A DNA stretch of 64,000 bases from Corallium rubrum. Lineage: Eukaryota; Cnidaria; Anthozoa; Scleralcyonacea; Coralliidae. The position numbers and the translations under genes are program-made. Below are positions 55,081-64,000 of the stretch, piece by piece; positions within the stretch are counted from its first letter, which is position 1; every line of letters starts with the position of its first letter. The DNA lies in assembly GCA_964035015.1 (NCBI GenBank), contig OZ036007.1:1563031-1627030 (forward strand), in the 5' to 3' direction. The notes beneath the pieces are model-generated. The model searched no databases, was not told where the DNA came from, and saw only the letters and a list, made by a program, of their open reading frames with translations.

Positions 55081-58000
55081 ATCAAATCCACAACTTGCGC
55101 AGTTCGAATAGCAGGGTACTGGTAACTAACATGTTAAATTATTCAAATTATTTAAATTTACGTCAGCAAATTATAATTTATAAGTTCGGTTGGATTACGA
55201 AATAGTTTTTCAACGATCATGACGAAAGAAATCTTCGCCAGAAAAAATGGTTTCAGCTAAAATGTACATTAATATTAAAAAAAAAGACCAAAGAAAGAAG
55301 GCTAACAAGAGATGTGGCAGCGAGAAAAAGACAACAATAAATACGACTTAAAACCACTGGAAAAAGCCTAAATATTAATACGATAAAGACCGAAAACGAT
55401 GCCGAGCGAAATGTAACCGAAAGAAGAAGGATGTGTCCTGAAACTATTCAAAGCCGGTAAAGAATTTTGCTGTGGTGTATTCTACATAACTCGAGAGGGA
55501 ACGATGAAGAAATTTTGAAACAAACGGCTTTTTAGATCATGAAGAGAACTGAATGATGCCTTGTCATATTTATGTGCCAACAACGAAAAAAGTAAGAAAC
55601 CGCGAACGTGAAAAACAATCCGAAAAGACTAGACTGAATTGGCAGTGTTTGTGGTCACAAAAGCAGAAGAAAGTTTAACGGTAGGAGATTCGTATTTACC
55701 AGTTTAGCTGAGTTAAAACGGAAGAAATCTTGAAAATGAAAATTAATATAAATAATATATTGTCTAGAATTGTCTTTCAACGCTAGGACGTTGACATTGT
55801 GTGATTTGTGTCTTTTTTTGGCCACTGTTTATATACATTTTTGAATGAAAAGTTGTCATTTGGTTCATCTCGTTGTTGTTGATTTTTTTAATATTGACAT
55901 TGCATGTTCTTTCGGTGTGTCAATACATGACGACAGATGAACCTTGCGTGTGCCATTTAATACAACAAAAAACAAAAATCGTCTAAATTAAATTTGTCGT
56001 ATGAAACGCAGGCGCGTAGTAAAAATTGTCGCGCCAGTCTACATGGGGGAAATAATTAGTTGAGCTAAAATTCGTCATTGCTGTTGAAACAGACCCTCAT
56101 AAACGACTGACCGGAACGAAACAGCTATTTCTTTTAAGAAATAGTTTCTTGTTGTAAATCAAGTTTGTGTTTGATACGATATGGCGAGTTGTTCTTACGA
56201 TATATTTAGCGATCTTGACAGTGAAGAAGAGTTCGAAGGCTTTAGAAGAGAGGATATTGTTCGGGCTGAAGGAGATATCGAAGCTGATTCAGGAGAGAGC
56301 GATATTTCAGTCTCAGAAGACGAAGATAGCGATAGTATATCCGAGGAAGGAGTGAGCGAAGTTGAGAGTGAAGCCGCGCGAGCGACACTTGGACCTTTGA
56401 CGTTTCTCCCATCCATATCCTCGATTTTGAAGAAGATGTAGGCCCATCCACAGTTCTCCCTGCCGATGCCAAAGCCCTGGACTTCTTTCATCTCTTGTTC
56501 ACCGAAGAACTAGTAGATTTAATCGTGGTCGAGACAAACCGGAACGCACAACAGAAACAACAGAACGCTGGTGTCGTTGACAAGAACTGGCACCCCACAA
56601 CAAGCAACGAAATCCGAGCCTATATTGGACTGCGCTTTCTTCAAGGAATCAAATGCTTGCCTTCTGAGCGACATTACTGGTCCAAACACAAGTTTTTAGG
56701 AGTCAGCGAATTTAAAAAAGTCTTGCCAAGAAACCGCTACTTGAAGATAAATCAGTATCTTCACTTCAACGACTCAGAGACCGCAGTTCCGCGAGGCGAA
56801 GCAAACTACGACAAACTTCATAAAATCAGGCCATTTTTGACGAAGCTAGAGGAGAGATTTGTAATGGAGTACTTTCCAAACCGAGAGAACGCTATTGATG
56901 AAGCAATGGTTAAGTTCAAGGGACGCTTAGGATTCAAGCAGTATATGCCACTCAAGCCTACAAAGAGGGGAATCAAAGTTTGGATGAGAGCAGACGCCAT
57001 CACGCACTATGTTTCACGCTTTGAAGTTTACACGGGGCGCAAACAGCAAGGCCCAGAACACGGCTTGGGAGCAAGAGTTGTGAGGGATTTGTCAGCAGAT
57101 TTGAAAGGGCAAAATTACCATCTGTATTTTGACAACTTCTTTTCCAGTTTTGGCCTGATGAAGTCACTTTTAGACGACGGAATTTACGCAACCGCAACGA
57201 CGAGACAGAACCGAAAGGAATTTCCTGTCCAGCTGAAGAAACTGAAACTGAAACGTGGTGAAAGTAAAGTGATGCAGAGAGAGGGAATTAATGCCTGTGT
57301 TTGGGAAGATAAGAAGACGGTTTCTTTCTTGTCAACTAATTCGCAACCAACTGGGAACGATACAGTGAATCGAAAACAGAATGATGGAACAGTTGAAGCG
57401 ATCGCTGCTCCACCATGTGTTGTTGTCTACAACAAGTTCATGGGAGGTGTTGACTACGCAGACCAAAAACGCAGCGAGTACAGAATCCCCATCAAATCTC
57501 GCCGCTGGTATCGATATTTGGCTTTTTTTTTAATCGACACTGCAGCTGTAAATGCGTTTATTTTGAGGCAGCTGTCACCGAATCACCCAAGGATAAAGCA
57601 CCTTAATTTTAGGCTGGAACTTGTTGAGCAACTGATCGGAGACTACTCATCTTCGCAAAGAAAGCGCTCCTTCATCCAACTTCAGCAAGTCGATGGACAG
57701 AACCATTTCCCAAAACAAATGAGGGTCAATCGGTGTGTTTACTGTGCCTCAAAAGGAATAAGAAAGAGGTCTACATGGGGTTGTTTGCTGTGTAAAGTTT
57801 CTTTGTGTGTTGCCTGCTTTGAGCCGTATCACATTGGACAGTGTAGGTAATTTTCATCGGCAAATCAAAATGGCGCGCGGGAATTTCAAACAATATTTTT
57901 GTGAAAGTACGTTGTATATAAGATTTTTTTACTTGTATTTACATAATTCTGTGCTAGAAGAGTAATTTCATATAAGAGAATTCCTTCATTGATATATTAA

Positions 58001-61000
58001 TGACACAGAGATGTTTCTAAACTGTGATTTATACATTTTAGTGTGACACTATGAAAATTTTCTATGCTTTGTAAATAATATTAGTGACTTCTAAGATTTT
58101 TCATGGGAAATACAACTTGTTATTTTAGCTTTCTGGACTTGATTTGCCATGATTAAGTATCCAGCTATGGCTGGAATTTTTTTTGTGGCCATATATCCAA
58201 TAACTAAGATTAAAATATGAATTATTCATGATGTGGTTGTATTCAAGTGCTTCTCCGCCATTTTGCTCTGGGCATAGGGAGCACCCATAGGGTGTCCAGC
58301 TTGGGCTATAAAGGGACATGACAGTGCTTTGTGATACCCCATACCCCCTTGTGACATTATGTGACTATTGTTCAAACACACACCCCCCCCCCCCCCCCCC
58401 CCCTCCCCCGAAGTGTCACATCTTTTGTGTATGGCCCCCAATTATAGTGGCTGTCAGTGAGTTACCAGTACTGACAAATTGACCAACATTTAAGTAAACC
58501 AAAAATAACATACAAGTCTATTTATTGTATTCATTGATTAAAACTTTCTTTAATTTGTAGGTGAAACTAACAGATATGAACCTTGAATCTTTTTTGGCTG
58601 TTTTGGAATACCTATACACTGATGAAGTAAGCAAAGATTATCAAGGCAGCAAAGTTGCTGTCATGGCTCTGGCAAATTTCTTCTGTCTTCCGCGTCTAGT
58701 TGCACTGTACGAAAAGTTAATCATAGAAGAGATTGAACTGGATGCATCGAATGTCAGAAATATTGTAGGCAAGTATCAATGATAATTTATGTACTGTATT
58801 GAACCAGCCGAGGGGTAATTCAGAATATATTGCAATATTGACAAAAACACCATGCACAAATTATCTACCTTATCTTTTTGGTAGTATGCCTTATAATTTT
58901 AACTTTTGTGTTGGACTCTTGGACCAGTCCAAATATTTCAGTGTTTTCCCACTCTTTTTCTGAGGACGAGCTCGGACGTCGTGCATGCGCAAAACGTTTG
59001 GCAGCGGTGTTCCCTTGCTGTCCCTTCGTGCTCAGCCGAAACATTGAAAAGCTGCCATTTGCGGGAAGACACAGAGTTACCTGCAGATGAGGCTATTGAT
59101 GAGTAAAATCGTGACTGGCGTTAGCCAGAGTGAAATTAATAAGGCAACTGGGCCATCAGAGTAAAAGGTTAAACAAGAAAGTATTTAATATAATTACTGA
59201 AATTTTCCAATAACATATATTTAACTAATTGCTGCCTGAGACGGTCCCACCAAAAACAGGCCTGCCTTTAATATGTTGCTCTAACACCAGACAAATTTAC
59301 TTGTCCAATGATTGAGTTAACCTAAACCCTCATATATAGCTATAATTACTATAGGAATGCAGCAAAATTGGTTATTAACCCTTTATCGCCCAGTAGCCAC
59401 TCCATTGACAAGTACATCTTGCGTTAGCCAGAGTAAAATACTAATTACCCTATTACCCCGCATATAAGCGCAGTGCCTATAAGCGAATTTTCTGGAATTT
59501 TGAAAAAATTTTGGTGTAAAAATTGACGTTTTAAAGGCGCATGCGCCTATAAAATTTCGCTTATAGGCGCACCCGACTCTCGTACCCAAACCTACGCGCA
59601 TGGGGTCTGGGTACGAGAATTGGCGCATCCTTTTTAATAGTGAAAAATATCAATGGTATTATGAATACCTCAGACGAATAAACCAAAAACAATAACTATT
59701 ATCATTAACCATATAACTACAATTTATAATAGACAATGTTGATAATTTAAAACATAAAAAGTATTTGTATTATTAAAAAAGGTATTCTGTTCATGTCTGT
59801 CTAACTCGCAAATTTTGACGGTTTAAAGGCGCATGCGCCTATATTCGGATATAAGCGCATGCGCCTTTATCTGCAGTGCGCTTATATGCGGGGTAATAGG
59901 GTACATCGTTGGGCGATAAAGGGTTAACCAAGATGGTCTATTAAACCAGCCAATATCCTCATCTTGAAAATTTTTGGCTATTTTTACAAAACCAAAAGAA
60001 CAAAACAGCAATACGTATATTGTGCAGTTGAATATCATAGATTAATTTGGTTGACATACAGTATGTATCCTATTTAACAAATAAAACATAAAGCTCCGTG
60101 CATATGTACTCTTATAAAGGCACGTTTGACGTCATTTGAACACGAAAGAAGTTGAGTAGAGGCACGAGGCGATAGCCGATACACTTCTTTTGTGTTCAAA
60201 TCAGGTCAAACGTACCTTTATAAGAGTACATATGCACAGGAGCGGTATGTTTTATTTGTTTTATAAAATAAGTAGAGGAAAAATCAAACTAAAAAAAAGT
60301 AAGGTAGTTTTGGAATTTGGCGGGCTTTTCAGGCCAGCTGACGCCATTCTACGCCATTTTACGTCATTCATGATCTCTGTTCTCTTATAAATGCACGGAG
60401 CCCAGCCAATCAGAGCGTGCGTAGAGGGCACCTTATTTTATAAACATGTATATAGCATTGTCTTATGAAACCACAGATTATTAACATGTTAAGAGGACAT
60501 TGAAAGGTTTACGTGGTCGATATTGGCAAGTGTATTAAATTATAAGTGTTATTATTTGAGGTTGTTTTTCAACTGTGTTACTGTATTTCTAAGAGAGGTG
60601 TCTTACAGTATAATTGTTACATTATGACCATGGATAACCTCCCTTTCACAATCACCTCGGTTTTCTTTGATGTACCGCAGTTGTTTATTTCTAATAATTA
60701 CTCCCAATCACGCATAAATCACGTTAATTGCCCTGGGCCAATATATATATTAGCCCGGGGCAATTAACTTGATTTATGCATGGTTGGGAAAAATAAGCGT
60801 TAATTAATCAATAGTCACGAACGTGACAAAGAATTTATCATCCGCGACTGAAGTGTTTTTTTAGACAAACTCTGTGATAACGAACTCAGTATATCAGTTT
60901 TCTTAGGTAACCTCTGTGATCATGAACAACATAAGTTATTTACCCCGGCCCTTCGACACAGAATAGTAATACAACCAGAGAAGTACAACTCGCATCGGAA

Positions 61001-63719
61001 CCTTTGAAGTTTATGTCCTCGCGCATGTCGCCTCGCGCATCTTGCTTGAAAAACTTGTCCACATTTCTTCAATGCGCATGTGCGATATTTTACGCCGTCC
61101 TACGCAATCCTGGCAAGTTCCCCCGGCAGTTTTAACCTTCTTTTGAAGGTCAACACTGCCAGGAGAACTTGCCAGGAAAGAAGGTTAAAACTGCCGGGGG
61201 AACTTGCTAGGATTGCGTAGGATGGCGTAAAATATCGCACATGCGCATTGAAGAAATGCGGACAAGTTTTCACTCGAGTTGGACTTCTGGTTGTACTACT
61301 ATTCTGTGCCTTCGGGCCTCAGTAAACAAGACGCCTGCTTAGGCGTTCACTCGGGCTACTGATTACTGCAAATATTGGCGCAGTCTTCGCACATCTAGAA
61401 AACCTGAGGAACAGCGTGTGCATATTAAGTGTTTGTTAAAAAGTACAAAACTCTCATGATCAGAAGGGCGCCCGACACAAACTCTTTACATATGGTCTTA
61501 TATGAAGTACTTGGTTCGATGAAGCGATTTGGCGTAAACAACAAGCCCATTTAGCCGAATAATTAAACGATCTTAATACTTTCAGTTGACTAGACAAAAC
61601 CTATAGTGCTGAATTCGGCATATTCAAGCGATGGTTCCGATATAGAATTCATGTAAATCGTACCAACAGAAAATATTTAAACATGCATTTTTGAAACACG
61701 TTTCCGAATGTAATACGACACCTTCGAATTCATGATAACTGACGTCAACACGGCATTTTGAACATTTTCTCCCGTCTGTAATATACTCGTCTATTCTGTC
61801 TTGATGGACAAACCTTGTCAGCAACATTACTGATCAACTATTGATGAATTCACTAATACCGCGGAAATCATCTCAACCCAACTCGATCAAAGGTATCGAA
61901 AAGAAAAGCATGCAATAATTGCCAATTCGGGACATCGACAAAATAGAAATAATAAAATTTTAACCGCCGTCGTCGTCCTAGAAAATCGTATTAGGTCCCT
62001 TATATTAGGGCTAGCGCGCCCTCAAACCTGGCCTTGCTGCTTTAGTCCAACAACTACAAAATACAAGTATAGTAATAAGCACCGAATAGAGCAAATAAGA
62101 TATCAACATATTGAACTGTTTGTATGTATGACTACTATGATGATCCTTATGTCACAGGCTAGTCTGCATTTCTTTGTTTGCATGGCCTTTTGTTCAGACT
62201 CCTTATGATTATGCTTTTGCGTACGTGTGAACCAGGGCCAACCTGTTTCGAAATAGTGAAATAAAAGTAGCGTGCTGCGTCGGCAGTGTTGAAACAACAA
62301 TCGAAATATAGTTACGAGTCTAATGTTTCGAGCGAAGGCCCTTCGTCTGAGAGGAACGCGAGGAGAAACGTAAAGAGTGTAAACAAAGTCTTTACGTTTC
62401 TCTCTGATGAAGGGCCTTCGCTCGAAACGTTAGACTTCTACGTTCTCTGTTTCGGCAGTAAATCTAACTTTACTATATTTCGATTGTTGGAGTTCGAAAT
62501 AGCTCGTCATGTCTTACCTAGGCTACCGCGATCGGCGTGTGCAGTTGCAAACATAGTTTGTAAGCACATTTATAACGAAGACAATTGCCAGCCGCGTTTA
62601 CTCAGTCGTGCCCGTCATAACAGCGCAGCCACCCCTCAGTTGAGGAAACTTTCGTATTATAGCGTTTCTACACTTTGGTTATCAGCGATAATGGTCTAAA
62701 ATCAAAGAACGAACATACCAGCCCACAGAAAAGCGATGCAAACGACGATTAAAGACGAATTCGACAAAAAACCGAAGCGACATCCTTCTTGCTTCGCGAG
62801 TTTCGCCATGATTTTAACAATTGCATCATCTCGATCACGTGTCTCGACATAGAAAAAAACGGAGCCGAAACCTAGACTCGGCGCTAAGTTCCGAGAAGTT
62901 ACGCTACATACGTTCTGAAAAAATTATGCTTAGGTTAACTAAGCATAATTTTTTCAGAACGTATGTAGCGTAACTTCTCGGAACAGACTGCCGTCAGAAA
63001 AGTTGCACTACGTTTAAAGAAATTATATGCCACGTTATACGTTATCTTCAGAAACGTTTTCGCCACATTTCAGGAAATTATATGCCATGCACGTTCTGAA
63101 AAATTATGCTACATGTACATTCCGAAAAGTTATGCTATGTTCAGAAGTCCGATCCTATTAAGCTCGTTCAGAGAAGTTGCGCTACGTTCAAAAGATACAT
63201 TCAGAAAAGTTGCGCTACGCTTCTAACCTTACATAACGCAATTTTTTGTAGAACTGCTTCGCAGTTTTCAGAAATTTTCATACTTGCTTCGCAATTTGCG
63301 AAGCGTTAATTCGGACCTTATAAATAAGTCTATTTTGTTTCAATAGAAAAAGCATCATTGCCAATATTAAAAGGGATGAATCAAAAATACCCTCAAGTCC
63401 TTCGTAGTGCACTATCTTACAAAATTTCTTTCTGGTTTCAGAGTATTTGCTTGCTGCTGAGATGCACAACGCAAGTCAGTTGAAATCCTGGGGAGAGCAT
63501 TACATTATTGTTCACTATGAGAAGATACTCCAGCAAAGCCAGACCGCTCTGAAAATGCTGCCAGTGAGAACGGCACGGACACTAGAAGCCAGGAGATGGC
63601 CTCCGGTGTGGTACTTAAGAGAGAACGAGTGGTATAAGAAAGCTGTCAATGATATGGAAACTATGCGAAGACTTCGAGAAAATCGTCGATGGTACCAAAG
63701 GGCTCACCAAAGAAATTAG
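50482..63719 (+). CDS. RHOBTB-like: RhoBTB-type atypical Rho GTPase with two BTB domains, 3 exons
   Basis: RhoBTB proteins are atypical Rho GTPases that act as cullin-3 ubiquitin ligase adaptors and tumour-suppressor-like regulators in vertebrates. Exons 50482-51876, 58561-58768 and 63442-63719 total 1881 nt (626 aa). The order is Rho-like GTPase (about 14-210), proline-rich linker, BTB 1 (about 270-395, with an insert), BTB 2 (about 420-520), and a C-terminal helical region with RRWPPVWYL. There is no CaaX box, as in the family. The first ATG at 50482 has G at -3 and +4 and a stop at 50446. Length is somewhat below the vertebrate 690-730 aa. Intron 1 (6.7 kb) holds a piggyBac transposase; intron 2 uses a GC donor. 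Confidence 0.92.
52644..53367. mobile_element. MITE-like element with G/C-run ends
   Basis: GGGACCGTTCATTATTTATC at the left and AATAAATAATGAATAGTCCC at the right are inverted; both are followed inward by G or C runs of about 18 and GTGAGAAA/TTTCTCAC. No coding sequence. 51877-52643 shows nothing else. Confidence 0.7.
54905..55985. repeat. Dispersed repeat family A, copy 2
   Basis: CCCGAGCCCGGGCGGAGGGC, GGTGAGGGTGCTAATCTCGA, a TA tract (55033-55077), then TATCAAATCCACAACTTGCG and on to TTCTTTCGGTGTGTCAATAC. It matches 13029-13133 plus 14711-15590 and shows the TA tract without a Penelope insertion. It lies inside the piggyBac limits. Confidence 0.8.
56181..57850 (+). pseudogene. piggyBac transposase, nearly intact, one frameshift
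   Basis: Cut-and-paste DNA transposase of the DDE_Tnp_1_7 type. The N-terminal acidic part (56181 to about 56385, MASCSYDIFSDLDSEEE) is in one frame and the rest (open from 56372, clear from WTFDVSPIHILDFEED) in another, so one small indel lies near 56372-56395. The three catalytic aspartates are in AIDEAMVKF (about 56894), YFDNFFSS (about 57129) and GGVDYADQ (about 57451). The C-terminal Cys-rich zinc domain (CVYCASKG, WGCLLCKVSLCVACF) is complete, ending at TAG 57848. Apart from the frameshift there is no stop, so the copy is young or the shift is a sequencing error. It lies in RhoBTB intron 1 in the same orientation. Confidence 0.9.
58314..58560. other. Short gene-free stretch with a C run before RhoBTB exon 2
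   Basis: A C run (about 58382-58402) is flanked by GTGACATTATGTGAC and GTGTCACATCTTTTGTGTAT then GGCCCC, a scrap of the repeat also seen at 475 and 53408. The exon 2 acceptor follows. Confidence 0.5.
58561..58768 (+). CDS. RHOBTB-like: RhoBTB exon 2 (end of BTB 2)
   Basis: Residues 466-534: VKLTDMNLESFLAVLEYLYT and LPRLVALYEKLIIEEI complete BTB 2. The acceptor is TTTAATTTGTAG. The donor is GTAG|GCAAGT, a consensus GC-type site. Only this choice joins in frame to exon 3 (V-E-Y-L); the GT four bases earlier (ATT|GTAGGC) shifts the frame. Confidence 0.9.
59379..59923. mobile_element. piggyBac-type MITE with TTAA flanks
   Basis: The ends CCCTTTATCGCCCA are perfect 14-bp inverted repeats. TTAA stands on both sides (59375-59378, 59924-59927). 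The ends differ at one base from those assigned to the transposase-bearing element (CCCTTTATAGCCCA). A second MITE is nested inside. Confidence 0.9.
59448..59901. mobile_element. TA-flanked MITE nested in the piggyBac MITE
   Basis: Perfect 25-bp terminal inverted repeats begin CCCTATTACCCCGCATATAA, flanked by TA on both sides (59446-59447, 59902-59903), as in Tc1/mariner elements. GCGCATGCGCCTATA words repeat inside. No transposase. Confidence 0.88.
60078..60400. repeat. Foldback repeat (GTGCATATGTACTCTTATAAAGG)
   Basis: CATATGTACTCTTATAAAGG (60101) is mirrored by CCTTTATAAGAGTACATATG (60215), and ATTTGAACACGAAAGAAGT by ACTTCTTTTGTGTTCAAAT. A third diverged arm is near 60380 (TCTTATAAATGCACGGAGCC). 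Confidence 0.8.
60704..60790. repeat. Palindrome around TATATATA
   Basis: GCATAAATCACGTTAATTGC then CCTGGGCC, TATATATA, and the mirrored GGGGCAATTAACTTGATTTA. Confidence 0.8.
60948..61318. repeat. Foldback element of the CACAGAATA family
   Basis: The ends GACACAGAATAGTAATACAA and TTGTACTACTATTCTGTGCC are inverted; inside, GCAATCCTGGCAAGTTCCCC and GGGGAACTTGCTAGGATTGC mirror each other. The end sequence is shared with the larger palindrome at 44763-46319. Confidence 0.85.
61319..62263. other. Gene-free intron stretch
   Basis: No domain, repeat or strong ORF is visible; the longest frames are 65-67 aa without recognisable content. Confidence 0.5.
62264..62490. mobile_element. Penelope-like foldback remnant with hammerhead-like motif
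   Basis: AGTAGCGTGCTGC, AACAACAATCGAAATATAGT, then a reversed and a forward copy of GATGAAGGGCCTTCGCTCGA (reversed near 62333, forward 62405-62424), ending TTACTATATTTCGATTG. CTGATGA (62404-62410), stem GGGC/GCTC with loop CTTC, and GAAA (62424-62427) give a hammerhead-like core; the next bases GTTAGAC are not a canonical cleavage site. The same family is at 5775-5966. Confidence 0.6.
62888..62984. repeat. Perfect inverted repeat, 46-bp arms, 5-nt loop
   Basis: The left arm starts GTTCCGAGAAGTTACGCTAC, the loop is GTTAA, and the right arm ends GTAGCGTAACTTCTCGGAAC. No mismatch is seen over 46 pairs. Confidence 0.95.
62985..63235. repeat. Diverged tandem repeats of AGAAAAGTTGCGCTACG
   Basis: Words such as TCAGAAAAGTTGCGCTACG and TCTGAAAAATTATGCTAC recur at irregular 20-40 nt spacing and are related to the arms of the perfect inverted repeat beside them. 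Confidence 0.65.
63442..63719 (+). CDS. RHOBTB-like: RhoBTB exon 3 (C-terminal domain)
   Basis: Residues 535-626 and stop TAG. AEMHNASQLKSWGEHYIIVH matches the human FHNAxQLxAWCxHYI stretch, and RRWPPVWYLRENEWYKKA matches HRWPPVWYLKEEDHYQRA. The end is basic (RRLRENRRWYQRAHQRN). The acceptor is TCTGGTTTCAG. No canonical AATAAA follows in the last 280 nt of the window. Confidence 0.92.
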
Positions 63720-64000
63720 GATTGTCTTGTACCAAATATATAACGAGCGACAGTGTTGTGAATTAGGCAGTTTTTTATAGTAGGAGAAATATTAATATCA
63801 AAATTTAGAGCAGATAGTTAGCAGATTGATATTAATATTGAGTACGAATGGACAGAGTTGGAAAAAGTATTCAACCTTCCTCCAGATGGGTTTTTAAGTT
63901 TAGATAACCTTCCTCAAAATATATAGCGAAAATTTTGTGTTTTGCAACGTTCATAAATACTGGCGTAACTTTTACAGTACCTTTGTTTTCTAGGTTTTCC

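Larger units (their letters stand above)
53738..58313 (+). mobile_element. piggyBac element (probable limits)
   Basis: TTAA (53734-53737) precedes CCCTTTATAGCCCA, and the reverse complement TGGGCTATAAAGGG ends at 58313. TTAA is piggyBac's target site. The left end carries two near-identical 16-bp palindromes, GGCCACTGTAGTGGCC and GGCCACTACAGTGGCC, likely binding sites. The right end has ACAT instead of TTAA, so that flank was changed or the limit is wrong. The interior holds the transposase (56181-57850) and a copy of repeat family A (54905-55985), which explains the large size. Confidence 0.6.

Overview
The window is nuclear DNA of a marine invertebrate animal. It has intron-rich genes and a dense mix of SINEs, hAT, piggyBac and Penelope-like elements, foldback repeats and long simple repeats. 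The mix looks most like a cnidarian such as a coral. That placement is inference, and other early-branching or invertebrate animals are not excluded.

Two protein genes are recognisable, both on the + strand. The first (6717-40746) is a leucine-rich repeat kinase of LRRK2 type. Twelve exons assemble into one frame of 7032 nt (2343 aa) with matching splice phases at every junction. The domain order is armadillo-like, ankyrin, serine-rich hinge, LRR, Roc GTPase, COR, kinase, WD40. One 3.35 kb exon carries everything from the end of the armadillo region to early COR. The second (50482-63719) is a RhoBTB gene: three exons, 626 aa, an atypical Rho GTPase plus two BTB domains, and a GC-AG second intron.

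Region by region: 1-6.7 kb holds no gene; it has a 1.4 kb foldback palindrome with a MITE inside it, a telomere-like 29-bp tandem repeat, a hAT element nested in another hAT element, and a Penelope-derived foldback in a TA tract. The LRRK introns (6.9-39.8 kb) hold a 20-bp minisatellite, a decayed Penelope-like element with inverted arms and hammerhead-like motifs, tRNA-headed SINEs amplified into tandem satellites that lack box B, 5S-rRNA-headed SINEs, two copies of a 41-bp satellite element, and very long TTTG, TTCC, CCA and pyrimidine tracts. From 40.7 to 50.5 kb there is no gene but a 175-bp satellite, a 1.56 kb palindrome, and a hAT derivative that still carries a scrap of transposase. 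The RhoBTB introns hold a nearly intact piggyBac transposase with one frameshift, a TTAA-flanked piggyBac-type MITE with a TA-flanked MITE nested in it, several foldbacks and a perfect 46-bp inverted repeat.

The two genes share no evident pathway here. LRRK2-type proteins are Roc-COR GTPases and kinases tied to membrane traffic. RhoBTB proteins serve as cullin-3 substrate adaptors. Nothing in the window shows co-regulation. Long open frames over simple repeats (for example 21896-22558, 23592-24300, 25006-25623, 27782-28709, 38485-39751) are low-complexity translations, not genes.
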